This document shows, piece after piece, positions 13,699 through 20,074 of a stretch of 21,742 nt of DNA (position 1 is the stretch's first letter; each line of letters starts with the position of its first letter). The notes under the pieces are model-generated. The model was given only the letters and a program-made list of their open reading frames with translations. It was not told where the DNA came from and did no database searches. Both the position numbers and the translations under genes were made by a program. This DNA comes from a virus: IMG/VR virus record IMGVR_UViG_3300031951_001377, positions 1-21,742 of that record. The stretch is one strand, 5' to 3'.

Positions 13699-14109
13699 TT
13701 ATCCTTCTAATGCATTATTTACATTATAGTACTTGTTTAGTACTGTACCAATATCTTCGTATGCAGCTTCTAAACGTTGTTGCATGCCTGACATCTCACC
13801 GGCAGTCTTTTCAAATACCTTAAAGGCTTCTTGTATTTGCTTCATATGACGGCTAACCGTAACATTATCAAACCAATGTTCAGACTCTTGCATAGTTAAA
13901 TTTTCTGCAGTAGTAACAATGTTACTTAATGTCTCTGATAATTCTGATAACTGATTGTTACGGTAAACCATTTCTCCTAACTTATGATATTGAGATACTG
14001 CTTCCAAGAAAGCTTTCTTTTCCTCTTTAGTCATTTTAGGTTTTTCAGTTTCTCCTAAATACTTTTCATTTAAGATACTACGTAGTAATTGTTGTTCAAA
14101 CTTTTTCAT
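13699..14109 (-). CDS. Helical cytoplasmic protein, function unknown
   Basis: A 136-residue protein beginning MKKFEQQLLRSILNEKYLGE. It is predicted almost entirely helical, with a Lys/Glu-rich N-terminal third (MTKEEKKAFLEAVSQYHKLG) and long amphipathic stretches through residues 45-125. No signal, membrane segment or recognised motif. GAGGATT is a strong ribosome site, and the start overlaps the upstream stop by 4 nt (ATGA), implying coupled translation. It ends just before the candidate spanin gene. Its head-operon position suggests an assembly helper, but that is only guilt by association. Confidence 0.65.
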   Translation of the reverse strand: MKKFEQQLLRSILNEKYLGETEKPKMTKEEKKAFLEAVSQYHKLGEMVYRNNQLSELSETLSNIVTTAENLTMQESEHWFDNVTVSRHMKQIQEAFKVFEKTAGEMSGMQQRLEAAYEDIGTVLNKYYNVNNALEG

Positions 14110-14444
14110 TTTGATAATCCTCTAAGTACTTTTCTAATACCTGCTATATTTTTCATTGCAGCTGAACCGTAACGGTTAATTGTTGTACGTGCAGCTTTCA
14201 CTTCATAATCATATGCCATATCATCTTCTGTCTGAGCATCTATATCAGCTATTACCTGATTAAGTTGTGCTACAGCTTCATCTAATTGTGACATAAGATC
14301 CTGATAATATGAGGCATTTTCTGCTTCATTAATTTTACGTTTAGCGTTTCCAATACCTAAAAATACAGTACCTTCCGTAAGTAACTGATCATTAGACTTT
14401 GGCTTACCCGTAAACAGTTTATTATACTTATGTTTTAAGTTCAT
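14106..14444 (-). CDS. Small helical protein, function unknown
   Basis: A 112-residue protein. A basic N-terminus (MNLKHKYNKLFTGKPKS) precedes a Gly-containing turn (TEGTVFLGIGNAKRKI) and a long helix-rich part with Asp/Glu-Ala patterns (residues 45-85), ending in a basic KNIAGIRKVLRGLSK. No membrane segment is seen. AAGGAT gives a good ribosome site, and its stop overlaps the following start by 4 nt. No family is recognised. It might be a small internal head or core protein, judging only by neighbours. Confidence 0.65.
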   Translation of the reverse strand: MNLKHKYNKLFTGKPKSNDQLLTEGTVFLGIGNAKRKINEAENASYYQDLMSQLDEAVAQLNQVIADIDAQTEDDMAYDYEVKAARTTINRYGSAAMKNIAGIRKVLRGLSK

Positions 14445-14452
14445 ACTAATCC

Positions 14453-14713
14453 TTATAGTTCAGGCGGTATATTTGCAAATGGATCTGGAATAAATCCAGC
14501 GCCTGGCTGACCTGGCGTATTATAAGGACCATAAAGACTGTTATGAGATGCTTGTTCCAAACTATCAAATGATACAGAACTAGCAACTGGGTTACCTAAT
14601 TGCATGTTAACCAATGGTTCTGCATTAGGACCAGTAGTATATCCAGTTCCCATTTGTCCTGGATTGATAGGCCCGTATTGTGATGTATGTGCTAATTCTA
14701 ATAATGATGGCAT
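14453..14713 (-). CDS. Small protein with duplicated YGP-PGQxGxG motif
   Basis: An 86-residue Pro/Gly/Asn-rich protein with an internal duplication: residues 5-26 (LELAHTSQYGPINPGQMGTGY) and 52-74 (LEQASHNSLYGPYNTPGQPGAGF) share LExA-x2-S-x-YGP-x-N-x(1,2)-PGQ-x-G-x-G-aromatic. Each unit looks like a short helix then an extended Gly/Pro loop, as in peptides that bind a partner surface in several copies. GGAG lies before the ATG. The gene is one base past the protease gene (stop at 14715). I do not recognise the family; a minor capsid, cement or internal head protein is possible. Confidence 0.65.
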   Translation of the reverse strand: MPSLLELAHTSQYGPINPGQMGTGYTTGPNAEPLVNMQLGNPVASSVSFDSLEQASHNSLYGPYNTPGQPGAGFIPDPFANIPPEL

Positions 14714-14714
14714 A

Positions 14715-15320
14715 TTAAAACTCCATTATGATATCTTGTATAATACGATTTATATGACCGTATTTGTCATTTATTACTTTATTAACTGACTCATTGACGG
14801 GTGATAAGAAAGCTCCGTGGGTGGATGGATTACTTACAAAGTCAAATGCAATCAAATCAAAGTCATCTTGTACTACTAATGTAGCATTTCCTTCACGCAT
14901 TACTTCTTTAACTGACCCCATGCCGCGTGATGAAATACCTAAACGAATTCCTGATTGAAATAATGCTTTAAGTATATTACCTGACGGTGTATTGAGAATT
15001 TCTACTGTACCGACAAGATCGTTACCATTCCAATTCATACCTAATACATTATGACTAACGTTATTCAAATTAACAACAGATGAATCTGGATGGTCTAGTT
15101 CTCCTAATGCTCTACGTTCCGCAATAAATGTTTGACTATATTTTTTTGCTTCACGTTGTAATATTTCCATTGGATATACACGGCCGTTTTGATTCTGAGC
15201 ATTAGCACGTTGTAGTACTCCATTAACAATTAAACGTCCGTTATTTTGTGTTAATGATTCGTTTATTTGTTGAGGTGATACTTCAAATACTGTATAATCA
15301 ACTAAAAGTTGTTTGCTCAT
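14715..15320 (-). CDS. gp21: Prohead core protease, T4 gp21-like
   Basis: A 201-residue serine protease of the T4 gp21 type (herpesvirus assemblin-like fold). Landmarks: GVLQRANAQNQNGRVYPMEI (34-53), LGELDHPDSS with the likely catalytic His77, the GTVEILNTPSGN strand-loop (104-115), and GIRLGISSRGMGS, where Ser130/131 is the nucleophile candidate; FDLIAFDFVSNPST follows. It would process the scaffold and trim the capsid protein at L/V-x-E sites; a fitting site exists in the capsid protein. Length is close to T4 gp21 (212). AAAGGAT is the ribosome site. It sits between unidentified head genes and the 86-residue protein; in T4 the scaffold gene follows directly, here six genes intervene. Confidence 0.95.
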   Translation of the reverse strand: MSKQLLVDYTVFEVSPQQINESLTQNNGRLIVNGVLQRANAQNQNGRVYPMEILQREAKKYSQTFIAERRALGELDHPDSSVVNLNNVSHNVLGMNWNGNDLVGTVEILNTPSGNILKALFQSGIRLGISSRGMGSVKEVMREGNATLVVQDDFDLIAFDFVSNPSTHGAFLSPVNESVNKVINDKYGHINRIIQDIIMEF

Positions 15321-15321
15321 A

Positions 15322-16137
15322 TTATCCTTTACGAGTTAATGATGTATATGGATACACAGCACCATCTACTAAAATTGTATCATAATACGTACCTGTCTCA
15401 TCATATATCTTATCTGTACCGTTTGTAGTTACTGTGATTGATGCTGTAGCTGATATAAAGTTTGTATATGGATCCGGTACACCACCTTCATTGTCATGTT
15501 CAATTGTCAAAGAGCCACTTCCTGCTGTTAATGTTACAGTAAATAAATCAGCTGGTGCGATTGTATTTGTAAATCCAGCAACTACTGCTCCGGCGGCTTG
15601 GGTATTAACGGCATCTTTAAATCTGTTTAACAAACTACCAGTAATATTACCAGTTTCAGATCTTGTATAAGATGCAGTAATTAATCCTGCTAAACCAGTT
15701 GTATTACTATATGTATATCCAGCTGCTCCAGATACAATTAAAAATCTGAATTTTTTAAATGTATCAACGTGGTCATATGTATAGTCAACTCCTCCGTTAT
15801 AAGCAGTTACATCAAAATAATATTCATGTATACTAGCACTTGTCGGATGATTAGAACCGGTAATATTATTAGTCAATCCAGATGCCCATGCAAAGCTCTG
15901 AGTTTCAGCTGTTACGCTAATCAACTGTGGATTAGTACCGACCGCAGCTGAATTATTAGATGATACCGACGTACCAGGTGATTCATATGATTCGTTTATA
16001 ATAAATGGATCATCCCATAATGCCTTATTACTTTCTTTTACGAATTGTATACGGGCAGCTTCAACGCCTTTTGTTTCAATTAATTGTTTGATATGTGGCT
16101 GTCTTGTATAATCACGCCAATCTAAAAAATTACTCAT
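15322..16137 (-). CDS. Probable virion protein, function unknown
   Basis: A 271-residue protein. The N-terminal 50 residues are helical and charged (MSNFLDWRDYTRQPHIKQLI, FVKESNKALWDDPFIINESY); the rest is Thr/Ser/Gly-rich with beta-strand patterns (TAYNGGVDYTYDHV, ADLFTVTLTAGSGSLTIEHD, ATASITVTTNG). This helix-then-beta plan fits a head or neck surface protein, but I do not recognise the family. Its start overlaps the upstream stop by 4 nt (ATGA), with AAAGGA before it, and its end is one base from the protease start. Its position suggests a head component. Confidence 0.65.
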   Translation of the reverse strand: MSNFLDWRDYTRQPHIKQLIETKGVEAARIQFVKESNKALWDDPFIINESYESPGTSVSSNNSAAVGTNPQLISVTAETQSFAWASGLTNNITGSNHPTSASIHEYYFDVTAYNGGVDYTYDHVDTFKKFRFLIVSGAAGYTYSNTTGLAGLITASYTRSETGNITGSLLNRFKDAVNTQAAGAVVAGFTNTIAPADLFTVTLTAGSGSLTIEHDNEGGVPDPYTNFISATASITVTTNGTDKIYDETGTYYDTILVDGAVYPYTSLTRKG

Positions 16138-16955
16138 TTTGATAATTCCTTTAATCTATTTGAAATACGAACTATACGTTCGTTAATTTTTGAAAAACGA
16201 GCCCCTGTTGATTTCCAGAATTGTCCAGAATTAACACCAGATTCATTTTTTAATTTTAAGTTATGTGCTACTACTCGTTCTATTTCAGCTAACATACGAT
16301 TAACTTCCATAATACTTTTGTTTACCTTTTGTGATGGTGTAGCAGATTCATCTTTTTTGTATTCACGATATGATACTGCTTCATCAATACTATAGCCTGA
16401 AGGTGATTTGTATTCAACGCTTTTATGTAAAAATCCTTTTCGCTTAAGTGCTTCAAATATTGATATGATAGCTTCTGATGTTGGATACCCATTTCTATCC
16501 GCTATCTTATCAACAAATGCCGTAACTAACTTATCCATTTCTGGATTACTAGATTCTGTAATACTAGGGTTAACACCGTACATTTCGGACATCATTTTTT
16601 TATAATCAGATGTTTTACTTTCCATACGTTTAAAGAATTTATTTGTCTTAGGAGTTTTTTTCCAACCATCAGCTTCAATAGTATCATCATCAGCTTTACC
16701 AAATGCCATTGGCGAATCATAGCCAGGTACACCTGCAGTCGTAGACATTTCATCTAACTCTTCTTCTTCGTCCATTTTAGCAACTTTACTTAAACGCTTT
16801 TTTAGATATCGATCTGAACTATCAGTATCGCCATCATTGTCTAAATCTTTATCGTCCAAGTCTTCAAAATCCGTGTTGGCTTCTTTATCAGAAACGCGGT
16901 CTACTGCTTCCATTAACCGACGAAAATTCTTTTCTATATCTTTACGTAGGCCCAT
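16134..16955 (-). CDS. Head-assembly protein with EF-hand-like acidic loop (inferred)
   Basis: A 273-residue, charged, mainly helical protein. Residues 37-48 (DLDNDGDTDSSD) fit a calcium-binding EF-hand loop: Asp at loop positions 1, 3, 5, 7, 9 and 12 and Gly at 6. A basic RYLKKRLSKV helix and an acidic MDEEEELDEM follow. The middle (PEMDKLVTAFVDKIADRNGY) and the C-terminus (ARFSKINERIVRISNRLKEL) are amphipathic helices. No membrane segment. I recall similar loops in scaffold-like proteins of marine T4-type phages, but cannot check here. The position between portal and protease is that of T4 core genes 67/68, so a prohead-core role is reasonable inference. AGGATT lies before the ATG; its stop is coupled (ATGA) to the next gene. 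Confidence 0.65.
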   Translation of the reverse strand: MGLRKDIEKNFRRLMEAVDRVSDKEANTDFEDLDDKDLDNDGDTDSSDRYLKKRLSKVAKMDEEEELDEMSTTAGVPGYDSPMAFGKADDDTIEADGWKKTPKTNKFFKRMESKTSDYKKMMSEMYGVNPSITESSNPEMDKLVTAFVDKIADRNGYPTSEAIISIFEALKRKGFLHKSVEYKSPSGYSIDEAVSYREYKKDESATPSQKVNKSIMEVNRMLAEIERVVAHNLKLKNESGVNSGQFWKSTGARFSKINERIVRISNRLKELSK

Positions 16956-16956
16956 A

Positions 16957-17259
16957 TTAGAATCCTGTTTGACGCTTTAGTACGTAAATAACACTAGCCG
17001 ATCCACCTTTAATCTGTCTCACTGACAAGTCATATATAACACCGGCTGTTAAGTCATTTAATATAATTTCTCCGCCGTCCGATAAACTAGCGGTTGCATT
17101 ACCAGGTGTCTTAACAATAATACTACCATATCCATAATTACTACCAGTAAAGTCTACTTGACCACTAGTATATAAATACGATGACACATACTTACCAGGA
17201 TGCCCTAGTCTAGTAAATTGATTTTGTTCTGTGGCTGTATATCCAGGATAAAAACTCAT
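16957..17259 (-). CDS. Small beta-rich protein, function unknown
   Basis: A 100-residue protein with Tyr/Ser/Gly-rich, alternating strand patterns (KYVSSYLYTSGQVDFTGSNYGYGSIIVKT, then EIILNDLTAGVIYDLSVRQI), ending VIYVLKRQTGF. It reads like a compact beta barrel or jelly-roll, as in minor capsid or spike proteins. The ribosome site AAAGGAG is the best in the window, and the start overlaps the upstream stop by 4 nt (ATGA). No family is recognised. Confidence 0.6.
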   Translation of the reverse strand: MSFYPGYTATEQNQFTRLGHPGKYVSSYLYTSGQVDFTGSNYGYGSIIVKTPGNATASLSDGGEIILNDLTAGVIYDLSVRQIKGGSASVIYVLKRQTGF

Positions 17260-18104
17260 TTTGCTCCTTTAATGCTTTTAAGTTCTTCTACTAATTCATA
17301 GTAACGAAGCATTGTTAATATATCTTTATCTTCGATATTATTACGACGGCTCATTGTAGTTAATAAATTAGCGACTTCATTTAATTTGATACGTATAACT
17401 TTGCTAGGTACTGTAGTTTTTAGTTTATTAATAGTATCACGTAACATAGCAGATTCTTTAACAATAAACTGTTTAAGTGTCACTGAGTTAGTTACATTAT
17501 TAATATATTCGCGTAGTAAACGTTTTTGTGATTCGTTTAATGTAGCATATTTTTCGTTAAAACGATCAATGATTAATTTAGATGCTAATAATCGAACATC
17601 TTTATCTTCATTAGTTAATACCGGTACTGCTTCAGTATCTGTCTTACGTACTGTACAAATATATTCGGTTAATGAAAATCGATTTTCTACATATTCTTTT
17701 GGATCATCTGATTCTGCAAATTCAAATAATTTATAAATCGAAGCATGTAGTTTATAATTATTAACACGTGATTTGAAAAAATCTTCAATGTTATAATTGT
17801 TACGTATTTCTTTTATTAAATTATATTTTTCACGCTTTAAAGCTGTTTCGTTAATACTGCGTTTTGTACGAAGTACTGCTTCTAAAAACATTTCTGCTTT
17901 ACGCTGTGAGTTAAACGTTTCTTCATGTAAAGAACGGTATAATTTTAACTCTTTTGATAATTCTGAGTTCTTTCTAAAATTTCTTTTAATTATACGAAGT
18001 GCTGCCGAATCTTTATTGTTCATAGTATCCGATGCTACTTGGCGTACGAGTAACTCAAAAATTAAACCAGTATTCTTTACTTTCGCATGTTTAATCTTAC
18101 TCAT
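17256..18104 (-). CDS. Helical head-operon protein, function unknown
   Basis: A 282-residue, basic, almost wholly helical protein. The N-terminus (MSKIKHAKVKNTGLIFELLV) resembles, from memory, conserved hypothetical proteins placed after portal in marine T4-like phages. Residues 189-194 (LNESQK, in ATLNESQKRLLREYINNV) match a segment of the scaffold (214-219, LNESQKMKVIENFDRA), suggesting a shared helical unit. The C-terminus is KDILTMLRYYELVEELKSIK. No enzyme motif or membrane segment. AGGAT lies before the ATG and a promoter-like motif 31 nt upstream. A core or portal-associated assembly role is inferred from position only. Confidence 0.7.
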   Translation of the reverse strand: MSKIKHAKVKNTGLIFELLVRQVASDTMNNKDSAALRIIKRNFRKNSELSKELKLYRSLHEETFNSQRKAEMFLEAVLRTKRSINETALKREKYNLIKEIRNNYNIEDFFKSRVNNYKLHASIYKLFEFAESDDPKEYVENRFSLTEYICTVRKTDTEAVPVLTNEDKDVRLLASKLIIDRFNEKYATLNESQKRLLREYINNVTNSVTLKQFIVKESAMLRDTINKLKTTVPSKVIRIKLNEVANLLTTMSRRNNIEDKDILTMLRYYELVEELKSIKGAK

Positions 18105-18135
18105 GTTTATACATCCTGTTTGTACGTATCTTTTT

Positions 18136-18144
18136 AATAAATAT
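18136..18144 (-). promoter_or_regulatory. Promoter-like motif ATATTTATT
   Basis: Minus-strand ATATTTATT, 31 nt upstream of the ATG at 18104, in the 45-nt gap after the portal gene. Confidence 0.5.
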
Positions 18145-18149
18145 AGTTA

Positions 18150-20051
18150 TTATGTTAAATTTATATCTAGTAAATTGTTTTCATCTAACATAGTACCAGC
18201 ATCATCATTTTTAATCTCAATATCTAATGACTCTTTTAATACTTGTTTTGTTTTTACTTTACTAGCCATTGATTTTATTATAGCTTTAGTATCAATATGC
18301 TCCGTACTTAATGCACTACCACCACGGAAATTATGTTGTAATGGTGATTTATCAGTAGTAAATGTTTTACCTAAATCTTTAATACCTAATGGATCTCTTC
18401 CATGCGGACTTGCATGGCTACCCCAAGTACCTGGCTCTTGAGGTCTTCCTGGCCCGGCTACATGTTCTTGCTCCATACCTGGTAACAATCCACCTTTATT
18501 AGCAACGTGCATACTAGCAATATCATGAGGTGTACCAAAACTCATATTAGTTTTCTTTGGATCATTACCTTCTGACTTAATTTGTTCCTTACGGAAGTCT
18601 TGTTTTAAGTCCTCAATAACTAATTCACGTTCAGCTTGCCATTCTTCTTCACTTAATCCAAATACATTTTCATAAATATATTTTTCTGAAAACATGGTAG
18701 TCTCTTTAAGATTACCGGCCAAACTTACCTTTTCATTAAGAGATTCAATTTTTTGCTTTTCATATATTAATGATGGGTTAGTTAGTGATAAACTAAAATT
18801 AACCAAATCTTCATCACGGAATCCTTGTGCATATAAATGTACAATAGCAATTTTAGTTAACTCTGATACGAATATTTTTTGTATACGTTCAATAGTTCTA
18901 GCAAAACGTACATCTTCAGCCGCTAAAGTAGCTTTACCTTCTACACCTTCATCATATCCTAAAAATGCTTTAGGTATTTTAAGAGCGGCATGCATTTTAT
19001 TACGTAAGTATTCAATATCTTCAATCTGACCATCCGAACTTAATCCAGATAATGTATCAATAGCTGTTCCCGAATCTCCACCACGTACCGGAAGATAATA
19101 GTCTTCCATCATGTTTTGTATATTAAACTTTAAATTATATTGCCCAGTTGTTTCATCAATATACGGGGTCTTTTTCATCTTGTTGATAATCTGTTGCATA
19201 TAACTATCAACTTCGTTAGGTGGTATATTACCGACATCAATTTTAAAAATACGACGTTCTGGTGCTCTCATAATACGATGTATTAACATAGCATCTTCCA
19301 TCAACGTAAGTTGTTTAAAAATCTTACGTGCTGGTTCAATCATTGATTTACCATATGGTAAGAAATTAGTATCTGATAATAAACGGAAATGAGCTATTTG
19401 GTAATTTTCAAATTCATTACGTGGATTTTGTCCTCCGGTACCCGCAAAATGTCTAGTAGTAGTATGAGCACCTTGCATTACAAATCGATATGCATATGGA
19501 TTTTCTTGATCATATCCTTCTTCACGTACCATTTCATATGCAGACATTGGAATTACATTAATAACTCCTAACTCATCTTCAATATCTAGATAAAGATAAA
19601 AGTCTCCATACTTACAAGCATTACGTATCCATGGCCATAAATTATAATCTATATTAAGTATATCATAAAACAAATTATGAAGTACTTTACGTATTTCATT
19701 ATTAGGCGATGATATTGTTAAAGTATCACCTTCCGAATCTTTAACTGTACTTTCATCTGCATATATGTCTAATGCCGATGCGATAATAGGATCTAAATCC
19801 ATAGCCTCATAATCTGAAAATAATTCTACTTTAGATTGATGAAAGTTATATGTACCATTGTAAACTGACTGGCCTCCTTGACCTCTATGTAGACCGGCAA
19901 AACGATCTATATATGCAGTTGTTGACAATGAACCGTTTGATTGTAACTTATTAGTATCAATAGCCTTTAAACGGTTTTTTGCTATTCTACGCACAACGAC
20001 ATTAGTTGAAAACAGTCGTTTAAGTCTAGCTTGTAGTGAAGTATCTGCCAT
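18150..20051 (-). CDS. gp20: Portal protein, T4 gp20-like
   Basis: A 633-residue portal; T4 gp20 has 524. The core shows the gp20 pattern: DPIIASALDIYADESTVKD near residue 87, the wing strands with FRLLSDTNFLPYGKSMIEPARKI (about 223-245), EDAMLIHRIMRAPERRIFKI (252-271), then HAALKIPKAFLGYDEGVEGKATL (about 352-374). Twelve copies would form the DNA channel at one prohead vertex, dock the terminase and nucleate the core. About 130 residues at the C-terminus (from about 505) are polar, with HDIASMHVANKGG and SHASPHGRDPLG and little predicted structure, beyond the T4 length. There is no Shine-Dalgarno; a promoter-like motif ends 14 nt upstream. It begins 22 nt after the terminase stop. Confidence 0.95.
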   Translation of the reverse strand: MADTSLQARLKRLFSTNVVVRRIAKNRLKAIDTNKLQSNGSLSTTAYIDRFAGLHRGQGGQSVYNGTYNFHQSKVELFSDYEAMDLDPIIASALDIYADESTVKDSEGDTLTISSPNNEIRKVLHNLFYDILNIDYNLWPWIRNACKYGDFYLYLDIEDELGVINVIPMSAYEMVREEGYDQENPYAYRFVMQGAHTTTRHFAGTGGQNPRNEFENYQIAHFRLLSDTNFLPYGKSMIEPARKIFKQLTLMEDAMLIHRIMRAPERRIFKIDVGNIPPNEVDSYMQQIINKMKKTPYIDETTGQYNLKFNIQNMMEDYYLPVRGGDSGTAIDTLSGLSSDGQIEDIEYLRNKMHAALKIPKAFLGYDEGVEGKATLAAEDVRFARTIERIQKIFVSELTKIAIVHLYAQGFRDEDLVNFSLSLTNPSLIYEKQKIESLNEKVSLAGNLKETTMFSEKYIYENVFGLSEEEWQAERELVIEDLKQDFRKEQIKSEGNDPKKTNMSFGTPHDIASMHVANKGGLLPGMEQEHVAGPGRPQEPGTWGSHASPHGRDPLGIKDLGKTFTTDKSPLQHNFRGGSALSTEHIDTKAIIKSMASKVKTKQVLKESLDIEIKNDDAGTMLDENNLLDINLT

Positions 20052-20065
20052 AAGTTCTATTTATT

Positions 20066-20074
20066 AATAAATAT
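20066..20074 (-). promoter_or_regulatory. Promoter-like motif ATATTTATT before portal
   Basis: Minus-strand ATATTTATT, 14 nt upstream of the portal ATG; its first base is the last base of the terminase stop codon. If it is a -10 type element, the leader would be only a few bases. Confidence 0.4.

Noticed and set aside
17797-18441. Plus-strand open frame of 214 codons
   Set aside because: It lies antisense across the portal and the 282-residue gene, both well supported; it is Ser/Cys/Phe-rich with no recognisable domain and no neighbours on that strand.
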